Translations under genes and position numbers: made by a program | Assembly (NCBI RefSeq): GCF_000003815.2 | Contig: NC_049984.1 | Location: 16,812,495-16,876,494, forward strand | Direction: 5' to 3' | DNA from: Branchiostoma floridae | Taxonomy: Eukaryota > Chordata > Leptocardii > Amphioxiformes > Branchiostomatidae | DNA length: 64,000 nucleotides | Notes under the pieces: generated by a model | Seen by the model: the letters and a program-made list of their open reading frames with translations, nothing else | What the model was told of the DNA's origin: nothing | Databases searched by the model: none | Shown here: piece by piece, positions 1-12,469 of the stretch | Numbering within the stretch: the stretch's first letter is position 1 | Layout: each line of letters begins with the position of its first letter

Positions 1-268
1 CACACCAAGTTGGACACAGTGCCAAGCTCCCACTACTCCAGCAAGTTGGAGGATTTCTGTCGGAGTTCACCCTGTGTAAAAGGGGGCATTCCTTACAAAC
101 GGCAGTGCTGATTGATTTACTAGTTGCCGGTTGGACCATTTGAAGACAAGGCACCAGCTCTCCACTCCGCTGACTTTCCTCAACACTGCCTTTGAAGGTT
201 TGTTATTTCTTGGTTGCCAGTGGTCCATGGAACTTGTATACAATCTTCTCCCCGAGTCGTGATCCAAG

Positions 269-1963
269 ATGGCTCATTGGAAGGAGGCGTTCGTCGTGCT
301 CGTGTTGGTTCTGGAGTGTCGTGACATCTCGGCGTGCCCCGCCAGGTGCGAGTGTACGGAGGATCACGTTGTGAACTGTGGCTACCAGAGGCTGACGTCC
401 CTTCCCCAGAACATCCCGGAGGACGCGGTGAACCTCTACCTGCACCACAATAACCTGCAGTACGTTCCTCGGGGTGCCTTCAGGAACCTGCGCCGCCTGG
501 AAGGACTGGCTCTCACCTACAACCGAGTCAGCCAGATCGAGCCGGGTGCCTTCGAGGGCCTGACAAACCTACAGAGCCTGTACCTCGGCTACAACCTGCT
601 CACAAACATCTCGGCTGATGTATTCCGCGGGCTGAGCAACCTTGACTTCCTGGTTCTCAATGGAAACGTGGGGCTGCAGTTGAACAACAGGCCATTTGTG
701 GGCCTACGGAACTTGGGTGGTCTGTATCTAGGGGGTGTGGGGCTCCGGACAATACCCAACAATGCCTTCAGAGGCCTCTCCCGCCTCTGGTTCCTGGGAC
801 TGAGCAGAAACAATCTGACAACACTATCCAGGGAGGTCGTGAAGCCATTGATTTCACTCCGCGCAGTAGGACTCGCCGAGAACCCCCTGACGTGTAACTG
901 TGAGCTGCTGTGGCTGAGAAAGCTGGTGGATACAGCTTACTTCTCCCTGTCATCGGTGGAGAGCACCTACTGTACAGAGACAGACGAGATGTCAGAGGAC
1001 CTGTTCGTCAACATGCCCCTGACAAACTTTACCTGCAAGCCCCCCAAGATACTCAGCCACACCGTGCGCTTGGATATCATGGAGGGGGACCGGGCCGCGC
1101 TGAGATGCGAGGCGACGGGCGATCCCGACCCTGTGGTCATGTGGCGGACACCGCACGGAGATTACATCACCCCTCAGTCCAGTCTGAAAGGCATAAAGCT
1201 GAAGGAAAGTACCCTGATAATCCGCCGGGCTCGACTGCCTGACAGTGGGTACTACACGTGTATTGCAGGGAACTCGGGGCAGAACGTCACTGTGTGGTCG
1301 TACCTGAATGTAACGTCGTGGGGTAACGACGGTCTGTGGTCCACAACAACGTTCGCAACCACAACTACAAATCTCTCCTCGACAAGTCAAGTTACAACAG
1401 TGGTCACCTCTGAGGGTGGGGTGGGCCTCAGTTTAGGAGGGGTCGCCATTGCCTTGATTGCCTTGGGTCTGGTTTGCATTTGCTGCCTTGTGTTCTTTGT
1501 AGGGCTGACTTTCATGCGTATTCGGAAGAATCGGAGTCAAGACCACAGTATTTCCAGCTCGGAGCCTACCGTGCAGTACAGCCCGGCGGTTTTGCACCGC
1601 TACGAGAGCGGATATGACACCCAAACGACAGAATTGTCTGACATCTCAGAAAAACCTCCCCTCATGGGTTATGACAGGACAGACATTCCTGAGCCTTCCC
1701 CGATAAGTTTCCAATATGGTTTTACAGACTTGGCCTCCAGCCCTAACCACTCGGGGTCAAAATATCCCCACCAGAGTCAAGGCAACGGTCATGTAGGGAA
1801 CGGATACAAGAACAGGCCGACACGGTCAAAAAGGGATGCTTATTACGGGGACCTCGAAGTTCAGCTTCCCCTGAATCCGTCTCCGAGACCTCCGCCCAGT
1901 GGAAGGGAGGATGTTCGGAACTACAACTCTCTTCCGAGGGAGGGACACGGTCCGCAACAGTGA
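269..1963 (+). CDS. Intronless LRR-Ig transmembrane receptor
   Basis: A 564-aa type I membrane protein read from one uninterrupted frame. A hydrophobic signal peptide (about residues 1-22) is followed by an LRRNT cap (CPARCEC, 23-29), about six leucine-rich repeats (54-205), an LRRCT cap (NPLTCNCELLWLRKL, 205-219, with C235 and C256), and one Ig domain of I/C2 type (C280, W292, DSGYYTC 325-331). A Thr/Ser-rich stalk (359-380), one TM helix (about 387-416, followed by RIRKNR) and a 145-residue Tyr/Pro-rich tail complete it. The order LRR-Ig-TM in a single exon resembles LINGO, LRRN, AMIGO and NGL proteins, which act in cell adhesion and neural recognition; the orthologue cannot be named from sequence alone. 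N-glycosylation sequons occur in the ectodomain (e.g. NLS, NVT). The ATG was chosen because it directly precedes the signal peptide. Function in recognition is family inference. Confidence 0.93.
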   Translation: MAHWKEAFVVLVLVLECRDISACPARCECTEDHVVNCGYQRLTSLPQNIPEDAVNLYLHHNNLQYVPRGAFRNLRRLEGLALTYNRVSQIEPGAFEGLTNLQSLYLGYNLLTNISADVFRGLSNLDFLVLNGNVGLQLNNRPFVGLRNLGGLYLGGVGLRTIPNNAFRGLSRLWFLGLSRNNLTTLSREVVKPLISLRAVGLAENPLTCNCELLWLRKLVDTAYFSLSSVESTYCTETDEMSEDLFVNMPLTNFTCKPPKILSHTVRLDIMEGDRAALRCEATGDPDPVVMWRTPHGDYITPQSSLKGIKLKESTLIIRRARLPDSGYYTCIAGNSGQNVTVWSYLNVTSWGNDGLWSTTTFATTTTNLSSTSQVTTVVTSEGGVGLSLGGVAIALIALGLVCICCLVFFVGLTFMRIRKNRSQDHSISSSEPTVQYSPAVLHRYESGYDTQTTELSDISEKPPLMGYDRTDIPEPSPISFQYGFTDLASSPNHSGSKYPHQSQGNGHVGNGYKNRPTRSKRDAYYGDLEVQLPLNPSPRPPPSGREDVRNYNSLPREGHGPQQ

Positions 1964-4900
1964 GGCAATGCAGCCCAGGGCAGGAGCAGACCACAGCAAC
2001 AAGTGCAAGTATGACCCTGCACATGTTTTCTTTTAAACCACCCCACTGGGGTGTTTGGGGCCACATGATTGATCAGGTTTTCAATGATAGTCCCGCTGGG
2101 ATTGCCACTTAGAGGCTGGGGATGGCAGGGATTTGAGGGGAACTTTCAGCAGATCATATCAGATCAGATGGTCTTATTCTATGTGTAGTTTTTATGTGTG
2201 TGTGTTTTTTACCTGTAGAGTAGTAGCCCTACTCACTATTCTTCCTCTTGAAGATATATGTTTTTGGTGCATTTCTACATGTTAAAAGTATTTTTTGCTT
2301 ATTTTGTACGTCTGTGACATAGTATGTTTTTCCACTGTAAGGTGAGCTGTATGGTGAAAAAAAGACGTACGTAAGAAACAAAGTGCCCCCCAAAACAAGC
2401 CCAAAGTAAGCAGAAGCATTGCGTAGGGCAGAAGCCTTGCGTTTACTTGAAGATTAGGGTGGTCTGGCCCTTACAAGCGGTCTCCCCATTCATACGTGGG
2501 TATCACCTGGTTGAGCATTCCACACATGGAGGTCACTTCCGTTGCTGTGCACATGTTGTTCCCAAAATAAGCAAAAAGGCCAATGGTTAAGGATCTGAGG
2601 GTATCGTAGAACATAGTTGACATAGTTCACTCCTTCCCCACTGTGGGTTTTGGCCCTTGCATGAAGGCTAGGCGAAACCTTTCATTTCAGAGTCTCCAAA
2701 CTTGGCAGAAATATTTTGTATGAACCATTGCCAGGTACTAGCGGAAATAGTTGGAACCTAAAAGTTTTTATGTATTTAAACTTTCCTTGTCATATGGCTT
2801 CGTTTGAGCTTAGAGAATGCATGTAATTACATACCTGAGGAAAGATGCCATTGTTGTTTTACAAAGTTTTAGAAGTTATTTGTTCTTCAAGAGTGCTTAA
2901 AACTTTTAAATTTTGCTTTTAAAACAGCCGTTTTACTGGTGCGAGGGAACTGAATTTACTGGCAACAGATCACACTTCAGACCCACAGATCATGCTACAG
3001 ACCGGCTAATTGGCCAGCTTCCAGACCCTGACATGTTTTTTGTATAACAGTGATCATGTTTAGGAGGTTGCTTTGAAGTCTATTTGATTGACATCAAGGT
3101 CTGACAACTGGGCCTGTTTGAAAAGTTGCACTTCTGACAAAGGAAAAAGTTACAACTGTTGCTGTAGAAAGAAATCATTTACAAAAGTTGTTTTAAGTAT
3201 TACCTTTTGTAGTCAACGGAAGTTTCACTTCTTAGAACAGACGGCCAGGTCACGAAGGGTAGATTTTTCAGAAGTTAAGGGCCTAAAGATTATGGTGACA
3301 ATGTAGGATTATGTTAACAAAGAACCAGTCATTGTGTGTTTAATTGGGTACTTGTGCCATAGCACCTTGCAGATGAGTTTGTCAACAGAGACTAGACCCC
3401 TGCTAAGTCTTGTGTCAACAGTAGCAAGAGGTGGGGCAGTTGCCCTTCCTTGATGTGCCCATTCTTGGTAATTATGAGGAAATATCATCACCTCTGGTGG
3501 GGAGGGGGGCACGACCTTGGTTGGAGGGGGGTGAAGATGTGGCCTGGACATCAGGAAAGTTTTAGGTGAGGAATCTGAACCTGTTGCTGTCAGAACTGGA
3601 TCTAATAGAGCTTCCTGCCAACTGTCAATCACAGGATAGCCTGGAGGTGGTTTCTGCTTGTTTTCGCAACCTGTGGACCGTAACAAGTATTAGACAATAT
3701 AGGTCATAACTGGTTAGATCTGTGCGCACACCACACCATAAGGATTAAGGCTTTAGATAGCTAGAAGTACAGGGTAAATCAGCAAATATTGTCCAATTAG
3801 TGTTCATGTTTTCCATACCTTTCTAGGTTAAGTGGCTGGCTTAGTCTGGAAAATATCTTCTAATGGTTCTATTGTAGGGCTGTCTGTGGCACTTCAAGTC
3901 AAGTGCCAGGTTGTTGTTATTCCTGGGAGACTAAACAGTCAAATGCCAAAGTATGCTGAAGTGCCAGGATTTCATCTGTGGTTAGGAACGGCTTTGAATG
4001 TTAGAGATAGCACAGGAATATACTCTTATATATTCTGTAAGCATTCGTACCCTTCAGCCATAGATACACAACACTGATGCTATGTTTGCATGTATATTGT
4101 CTTACAGACTTTCGGTACTCTAGAGTCTACTTGAATCTGAACAGTGATTGGAACACACAAATGTTACACAAAATGCAAGTTTTGCTGTTGTGTACATTGT
4201 ACAGCTTGTCTACATTTTGAAAAGGTTTTGAAAAGTGCATGATTTATGATTTTCATATATTTTGACACCTCTTACACGTTTGCTTTTTTTCTTTATTTCC
4301 CAGTCCATCCACTAGACCCTATAGGAAAAATTATGGGGTATTCCCCAGGGGTTGATTTCTGTCCTAAATTTCATAATGAAAAACAATCTGGGTTGAATAC
4401 TTTTCCCATGCCAAACTGTTTCATCAGTTCCTGCAACAGATAAACTGATACTGTAACCAGTGCATCTGCTTTGTTATATCATGTCTTGACTTGACTTGAC
4501 TTGACAAGCGCATGTCCTACCCCAATTGCCCGATCAGGCAAGTCAGATTTTACCATGAGTGAGAATGTGATATACGTCTAACTTTTCAGACAAGACATCA
4601 AGCATTGGTCAACACAGAAAAAAAGGGCCATTGATGAAAATTCCATAGAAAAATGTCCCAAAAATTTTGAGAAAATGAAAAATTTGTTTCAGGCAAGTAA
4701 TTTTTTAAGCTCTTGCCCCATAACGTTATAGCACAAGTGCATTTTAGAAAAGTTGTCTAGTCCTGAGAATACTTTTCCCATGCTAAACTTTTATCAGTTC
4801 TTCATCATGTAAACTGATAGGTAGTTCATCTGCTTTGTTATATCATGTCAAACCTGTTGCTTTATTCTATCAAAGGAAGAAATATTACTACGGTATAGAA

Positions 4901-6317
4901 ATGCAAACTGCTTGACCACATGTAGTATACAACATTTGCATATCTTTTGAAAGATTTACCTTAAAAGCATGAAACACTTACATGCAGGTGTTCTCTCAAA
5001 GTAGGCCAAACTTCCGTCTCAGAATACTTCCTGAAATGCTTTCTTGGGCTTGTTTATTTTGGTTAGTCTATACTTAATCCTGACGATAAGACAAGGGGTG
5101 ATGCTATTACCGAATCTTATCCATCACTGCAAATAAGAAGCTTTTCTTGTTTATTGTTGATATTTGCAGTCTAGAGCCAAAGTAGAAAAGCAGAAAATAG
5201 GACAAGGTGTTGCTCTACACACGAGAGGCAAGACAGTAGTTTATATGATGAATATTGAAAAAGCTTCTGAAAATTGTCAATGTATCAAGTAATGTGAATG
5301 ATAGTGCTATAGTTGGGGCAAGATTTATAGTATAAAGTACCCCTTCTATTTTTCTTTAAATGTATGAATTAGCCCTTATTCTATGTAAGAGCAATTAGAC
5401 TTTTTTTATGTTTTTATTTAATACTCATCTTTTTCATCAGGCAATTTTACGATATTAGATTCTTAGATATTTTGGGTGCCATACCTCTTAAACCTTCAAC
5501 CAGCTTAGCTCGCTATTTGGCTCCTAAATTGTTACAGTTATTGGGTTAGGTAGCAGGAATAAGGATAAAGTACTTTCCTTTCCCTAGCCGCTCACTCAAG
5601 AAGATAACAACTCTGTCTGACCTTGCAGTCAACTTGACCTTTTGTGCCCCCCTCCCCCATGAGCTGACATTTACAGAACATGCTGTTTGCGCTCCTGGTG
5701 CAGAACATGTGTTCTCAGAATGTCGGCAAGTCTCCCCAGTCCAAACAAGCTGCTTGCACAGGTTTTCCCCAGTCTCTAACTGTATTTGCACTCCTGTATC
5801 CAAAGTGTCAATGGCCTTGTTTAGTCCCTAGCATGCAAACAAACCCTTTCAGTCAAGTTGGAAAGAATTTCTTTTCTTTTCTATTCCCACACGACCATGT
5901 GACAAATGATGATGGTGGTATTTGACATGATGGTGGTATTTGACTTGTATAAGCATTTCATTCCAGGATTTTTCTATTCTCCTGAGAGTTTATTGGGTAT
6001 ATTTTGTCAAACAGTGACAAAATTTGTTTAAACAAATTTTGATGGATAGTTAACGTTACATGTAGGATTGTAGCATCTTACTGGATATATAATTTCGCTT
6101 TTAGATTTTTGAAGGTACATACTTCCCTGTACTTATCATACTATAGTATTTCCATGTGTTGTAACCTTTTTTATTCATTCTCTTAACTGACAGTTGATTA
6201 GAGTTTTCAAATTCCTTGTGTCCCATCCCAATTGTTTTCGATCTGTGTGTGTGTGTTTGTTTGTCATCGTGTGTGTCCAACAAACAACAATCATGTTTTT
6301 TTCCTGTTTCCTCTCAG
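1964..6317. other. Non-coding: LRR-Ig 3' region and spacer
   Basis: About 4.3 kb downstream of the LRR-Ig stop. I see no convincing exon. It is AT-rich and holds the LRR-Ig 3' UTR (end not located), a short pentanucleotide repeat and one dispersed duplication. If the exon at 6318 has upstream exons here I could not recognise them. Confidence 0.5.
4395..4851. repeat. Separated direct duplication with pentamer repeat
   Basis: About 90 bp beginning gaatacttttcccatg (4395-4486) recur at 4766-4851 with small changes, both ending in ctttgttatatcatgtc. The first copy runs into about four units of a CTTGA pentamer (4485-4505). Confidence 0.7.
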
Positions 6318-6583
6318 CTGATCGCGAGTCTAGATACGAGGACGAAGAGGAGCGACCGCAACGAGGCGGGCGCAACCGGCAGGCTTCCCAGAAGTCCTCC
6401 AGCAAAGGTGGCGGCGGCGGCGGCGGCAGACACAAGCCGTCCCCTCACAAATCTCCTCACAAGTCCTCCTCGCACAAGTCGTCCTCTCACCACAAGTCTC
6501 CGCACAAGTCGTCCTCGCACAAGCGGCAACGGAACGACAGCGGCGGCCGGTCGAGCAGCGCCAAGAAACAGCGCAGACACTAA
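6318..6583 (+). CDS. Terminal exon coding Lys/His/Ser-rich basic tail
   Basis: A pyrimidine-rich acceptor (tttcctctcag) ends at 6317. The frame then runs 88 codons to a TAA at 6581-6583, entering in the last two bases of a codon. The peptide begins DRESRYEDEEERPQRGGRNR, continues with a Gly run and repeated HKSS, PHKS and SSHK units, and ends KRQRNDSGGRSSSAKKQRRH. GC content rises sharply compared with flanking AT-rich DNA, which supports coding. Such basic Ser/His/Lys tails with nuclear-localisation-like clusters are common in nuclear RNA-processing or transcription proteins, but that is only composition-based inference. The upstream exons were not found: the nearest + strand gene (LRR-Ig) has its own stop, so this may belong to a gene starting before the window, with the LRR-Ig gene nested in its intron, or to unrecognised exons in 1964-6317. 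Confidence 0.6.
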
Positions 6584-9500
6584 GACATTCCAACGTGTTC
6601 AGTCAATATTCCTTTGGACTGGGGCAGAGGTTGACCTTTTGAGTTCGCTACATGAACTCAATAGGGGAGCAACAGAATTGTGGAGCTATACCATTATGTG
6701 TAGGGAGAGCATAGCTCCGACATGAAGAAATGGGTAAAAACAATGCATACATCGATACACGCTGTTCATTTTACCAGTGCAGAGACTTCTCTTGAAGTGA
6801 TTGTTTCAGTAGGATGAAATCTTTCCAAAACATCCATTGTACAGAAATCTTCAGCTGTTTTGTGTTTCATGTGTTATGTATCCAAGTAACGAGTAAAGTT
6901 AAAGATTTATTATTTACTTCACGGGTGTCATTTGAATAAGCCTTAAAGGTGACCAATGTATTTTTCAGAGGCTGTACTTAAAAGAGTTAAGTGTTCTCCT
7001 TTTACATATAAAGTATGTCCTATAGGTAACATACATGTATCCATGCAGCTTCTGTTCAAGTCACTGGTAAAATTTGTGTGTCCGAAACCATCTCAGTACC
7101 CACTTGCTGTCTTCACATACCATGCATTCAATAGCCACTGTGTAGTAATGTTGAATTTTGATATTTTTGTACAAGGTCAACATATGTATAGGGACCCATA
7201 TTGAATAGAAGATGTATGTGTAAGTGCTACAGTTTGGCCATTCAACATCAGATACTTTTGTACTGTTGTACAATGTAACTACTAGTAGTTGCTAGCTCAA
7301 TGCCACTTCATCTACACATGTACGTTCATTTGTTGTGAAGTTCTTTCTGAAAAATTTTAGAAATGGGAGTACACCTAAATGTATACATGTACCCTTTAAG
7401 TCTACATGAAGACTTCAAACTTATTTGGAGTTCTGTTTCTTTCTGGTTGATAAATAACTGAATATGGTAGTGTGAAACAACGTCTTATTTACTAATTCCA
7501 ATAAGTTAAAAAGAAACCTGGCAATTTTATGTCTTGACCATAAATCAACTATAACTTTGTTTCTTGAATTTTGGATTTTCTAAAATTATACTGAATGGAG
7601 AAAACAATATAAAAACAGAATTAGAGGAGAGAGTTTGCTTTTTACAACCCATACATGTACAGATTCAAGGAGTGACTATATTAAGGTTCTGATTTCTTTG
7701 CATCAATGTTCTGTTGTCTTGTGCTTGTTCTTCCTTGCCCATTTTATTTGTCATTTCTTTGCACGGTGGGTAAGTCGTACACTAAAATCTAAATGTACAT
7801 GTGTCTTCTAGCCTTGGAGGTCAAGATAGTTCTTCAGTTGTGCAGTCTACTGCATGGTCAGTTCATTTGATGTTATTTGATGAATAAAGAAGGGTACAAT
7901 AAGTTTTAAGTAGTGTGGGTTTGTGTTTCTTGGAGGAAGGTTTATTCTTATCAAAAACCAAGTTATACATTTGTTGTGGCCTTATCTTATTATCAGTCAT
8001 GTCAGGAGTGCTTTTTCTGGAAGAGCCCGAAGAAAATGATTTGTGTACATTTGTGATTGCTGTATGCACTTACTGTTATCAGTACTGTTGACACAAGGGA
8101 AGGAATTACAAAGTTACAGACAAAACATTTTACGGTGTGGGGGGCAACAGGCTTAAATACAAAGTTTTTCCCATGGAAAATGTAGATAATGTACTGTTGA
8201 CATTTCTTCAAAGCTCCACAAAAATACTAAAATCAGGCTAACGGAATTTCAGACTGTGTTTGAAAGGGATGGGATCAAGGGGGGAGAATGAAAAGCCAGT
8301 AAAAATGATAATTTTCTATTGAACTGTGTTCGAAGGATGTACAAAAAATTGAATTGGGTGAGGGGGCCAATGCGTTTTCTTCTACTGTATTAAAGTTTGT
8401 TATTGATGATTATTTGACAGTGAATGTACTGTACAAGTTTGAAGACAAAAAAAATCGTCACATTTTATGATGTACCACAGAGTTCACTCATGAAATGTTC
8501 TTCATATTTCTTCATCTCGTATATTATGTGTGTGAAGAGGTGTGCTTCAGATTATGAATCTGGGAACCTTTTAATTCTGAGCTTCGCGATCTCGAAAATA
8601 TTTGTACCCTGTGGACCACACATGTTCCGGACTTAAGGTTCGCAGGAAGTAAGGTAACACCCTCTTAACATATCTGTCATTATCAAATTGCATCAATACT
8701 GTGTGCTCTTTCCTTTTGGGTGTACAGAAAGCCAGTGCTGTAGTAGAAAACATGTCATTAAAGTCTTACTAAGGATTTGAAGGGCTTGTTGTGCCATTCT
8801 TGACCCAGGGCCCTTATCTTGTAGCTGGAAGCTGGGTCTTACAGGATAGATCGCACGTGAGGTCAGGGTGGGAGGGGGGTTGCTAGATCCCTGCTTTGGG
8901 TACCTTGCTCAAAGGAATTTTGATACTACCGGTAGTATATTATCCCTAAAAAATACATTCCTGAAATTTGCAGCCAGAAATTTTAAGAAACTTTCGTGGA
9001 ATAAATTCATTTCCGAAGCTGCAAATGGTCAGACCGAACATTGTATACTTTACGTGCTATGGTGAATGATTGAGTTAATCTAATTTTGATTAACACTTGT
9101 TTTTTTTTAAGTGTTGATTTGGCTTCAATCATACAACCAATCATTGATCCATCCAAACAATTCCCACTATCCTCACAAAAGTTATGAAAGATGTTGAGGC
9201 CTTTTAGGTAATTTTGATACCACCCGATACTCCTGTAAAAACTAATTTGCAAGTTTTGCAGAAGAAGTATAGTAAACTTGTATTTCAAGCTATCTTATTT
9301 TAACGTTAGTTATATGCACAGCTTACGCCATCTCTGTACAGACTGCACGGACCTGATTCTCTGGCCATTGGTTGGAGAGCATCTTGTTACCTTAACTATA
9401 ACTGAATTGAGACAATAAATGTACATTGCACCATGAATGTGCCAAGTGAAACAACGGTGTTCGTCCATCGAGAGTCGATGAGGACCAAGCTTGACTTCGA

Positions 9501-9760
9501 CTTCACTTAAGTGAAACAAATGCCTCAAATAACAATCAAAAGATACACTGATCCATCTACACAAATTGTATCACCTTGATGTTATCCTGAAATCCAGTCA
9601 TGTTAGCCTGGCATCACCCTTCTCAACAGTATCTATCGTGCGAAGTTTATCAGGGTCTAATTCTCAGGGGCCTGTTGTACATTTTCCTTGGGGCATATCG
9701 GCCCTGCAGCCGAGGAGTTGGACTGCGTAGGCCCTAGAAACAAGTCTGTCATTCAAGTCT

Positions 9761-9833
9761 TGTTAGCTTTGGCCAGGTCCATCGGTCGGTTATTGTCGGA
9801 GCAGCGAATGTTGGAGACGGCCCAAAGCTAACA
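9761..9833. repeat. Short inverted repeat
   Basis: Arms tgttagctttggcc (9761-9774) and ggcccaaagctaaca (9819-9833) are complementary with one unpaired base, enclosing a 44-nt GC-rich loop. No mobile-element signature was seen around it. Confidence 0.6.
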
Positions 9834-11396
9834 GGCCTGGACTCCACTATCGTGATATCCCACGCCCATCTTCTATCTATTACTTATTGAGAGTGCTAAT
9901 AGGGCTGTCTTTTTCTGCTGCTAGTCAGGCACGAAATTAGGGTGAAAATCGAGTTTTCCACTATCTGACGGGGTCGGCCATAAATCCGGGGGGAACAGGT
10001 GTCTGAAAAAGCACGAAAGCTCATCTGAGTCGGTGGTGGATCATGGATGACATGGTTCGAGTTTGAAAGTTTTGACAAACTCGCAACTTTATGTCCCTAA
10101 ACAATGTTACACAAACGGTCTCTACTCAGTTCGTGGGCTATTCTTTGCAATTTACCAAAGTTTCAGCCATACCAACGAACATGCAGCAAGAGGAAGGACG
10201 TGTCCTTGGCAATTAAGAGGTACTCATCTCGCGCTGGATAGAAAGTTTATACTTCATCGCTTCCTCGGTTTATCTTAAACAAACTTGAATCGAGATTTTC
10301 TCTTTTATTCATCCAGCTAGCACGTCTTTTTGGAGACGACCCAGTGTCCTGAATAAGCTCAGATGTCTTTTGTACAATGGGACAAAGACTGCGAACTTGT
10401 CCTGGAAGGGCAACGGACCTGTCACTGGGCACGAACAAAACTGTCCTGCTGACCGTGTCATTGGAACTGCCCATTTTCCCTTTGGCCTCCCGCCCTTTCC
10501 CCCGACCTTTCTTTCTGATCGAGTGTCGGGGCAATCTATCTGACAGGAAAGACTTGTTGTGTTCAGAACTACATCTGGCTGCTTTGTTGAATAGGAAAAT
10601 AGTTGGAATTGGCCCAATATGTCGAGGGGGTAATTTCCTACTCTAGCAAAGGAGGAGTAGACTTTGGAAGCGAATTGGAATAAGATTATATTGAACTGAA
10701 ATTAATACAATTTCAGATCTGGGGAAACTATAGAGTCATAAAAAGTAGTGAAACTACACCAAACATTCAAACAGTCTGGGATATATTTTTCAAAAGCTAT
10801 GAGTATGACAACTTACTTTTAAAACATGTTAGTTGGTTGTTTGTTTTTTTGTTGGGCTGCAGCTCCATTGTAATATTCGTCTGCACAATAGATGCAAACG
10901 ATCAACATGATCAATAAATGACGGAAGGACGGCAGGCATTTAACACGTTCACGGTGGTCAAATACGGGCTCAAAACCTCCCAAGTCTAGCCGAATTCGAA
11001 CCTTCTTCCATGATGTTCCATTTGACGTAATTCGAACCGAACCCGTGTTCTATTTAGGTCATCTGCGGTCATTGCTGGTAAAATCGTGCTTTCTGGCATT
11101 TTTCCCCCAACTAACTTGAATCAGGCGAAAAATATAGTTTTTAACCAATATAAAGAATTTTCTGGACAGTACATGTATGCTTTCACTTTGTTTGGGACCT
11201 ATAATATGTAACGAGCCTACTGGCGCTTTTGTTGGTGACCTTGAATATCATAAGTGTTGTTTACACCGGTATCAATTACACCCTCCCGCTCTCCGTGCGG
11301 CATGACATGCGTGTAAACATCGTTTAAGATCTCCACCAAGAAGAGTCCAACATAACTCATTGACGGCTCAAAATGACCGCAACGGTTTTCCCGAGA

Positions 11397-11533
11397 TTTC
11401 TGTTTTGGGGATTTTTAAAAAATGCCTTAGATTTTGAATTATTGGTAATTAAGTGCGAAAAATGCCATTTTACGCATATTTTTGACTGTAACTTTGCTTA
11501 AAATCAAAAATTAAAAAATCCCAAAAACAGAAA
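11397..11533. repeat. AT-rich fold-back
   Basis: The left arm beginning tttctgttttggggattttt pairs with a right arm ending aaaatcccaaaaacagaaa, with a roughly 60-nt AT-rich centre. Probably a degraded MITE; no target-site duplication was identified. Confidence 0.55.
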
Positions 11534-12292
11534 GTTTTATTTGCCTCTCAGATGATGAAAAATATAAAAATCGAGAATTTGCCATGGCACTTGCGGCTCA
11601 TCTTATCAAGAGTATGGTCATATTGAAGGCCTTCCTTGAAACAGAAAATAATCGTCTTAGGAAGCAAAATCGAAACAAAACAACAATCTCAATTCAAACG
11701 GGACGATTCAAACTATCTAAAATTGCGAATTTAATGTTATTTTGAATACATTTTCCTTGTCATAACATCTTGTTTATTTTGAAATATTTTACGGTTAGCA
11801 AATAGTAGGCCTCTTGTAACCCGATACTCTGTCGAACTCGCATAGCAACGGGAAAGAATACCCTAGCGACCGACCGCCGTGGTTTAACATTGAATAATGA
11901 TGAACAATGCTTTGCATAGTATATACTATTATCATATATTAACTGACTAGCCTCTTGAAATATCAGTGCCAGTAGAAGGTATGAAAACACAGTTGCAGCT
12001 AGCAGTCGTCTCCTTCCTGTTAGTCTAACCTTTGACCACAGACACCCCAGATACATCACTCACTCGTGTGTCTCCTACGTTCTACATCATATGATAAACC
12101 AAACGATCCAAAATCAACCCTTTTCTCCAACGGACATTTCTGGCATATCGTGTAACTTCAGACGCATACTTCAAAGTTTAAAGGACTGGCACCCAGACTA
12201 CTCTGCCTTCAAGGATTCTTCAACGCTAGCGCTTGTGTCTGGATTCCAGCCGGTCTCTGTTCCATAGTGATCTACCGTTAGTAGGCTTACTT

Positions 12293-12416
12293 TTGTGCCA
12301 AAGTTTACAGGAACGCATTTTGTTAATACCAAACTGGGCAATTAATGAATGAATTTGTGCCAAAGTTTACAGGAACGCATTTTGTTAATGCCAAACTGGG
12401 CAATTAATGAATGAAT
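12293..12416. repeat. 62-bp tandem duplication
   Basis: Two adjacent copies of a 62-bp unit beginning ttgtgccaaagtttacagga and ending ttaatgaatgaa start at 12293 and 12355. They differ at about one base. Part of the unit (ccaaactggg) recurs at 28651 upstream of the second P450 gene. Confidence 0.85.
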
Positions 12417-12469
12417 AAAGACCTTTATTGTACATTCATACCCCCTGGGTTCAGTACAGATCACAACAA

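Larger units (their letters stand above)
6584..12292. other. Spacer without recognised genes
   Basis: About 5.7 kb of mostly AT-rich DNA with many tacatgta-type palindromes and no frame I can support. Small inverted repeats lie at 9761-9833 and 11397-11533. A GC-richer patch around 10300-10560 is open on both strands but matches nothing I know. Confidence 0.5.

Noticed and set aside
992-1390. 132-codon minus-strand frame
   Set aside because: Antisense to the LRR-Ig coding region; it has no domain and is explained by GC-rich coding sequence on the other strand.
3309-3686. 125-codon minus-strand frame rich in proline
   Set aside because: No recognisable domain, no clear splice context, and downstream-flank location; kept out for lack of support although its length is somewhat above background.
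6216-6725. Alternative frames over the Lys/His-rich exon, both strands
   Set aside because: Low-complexity repeats open several frames; only the frame following the acceptor and ending at 6583 has sensible composition.
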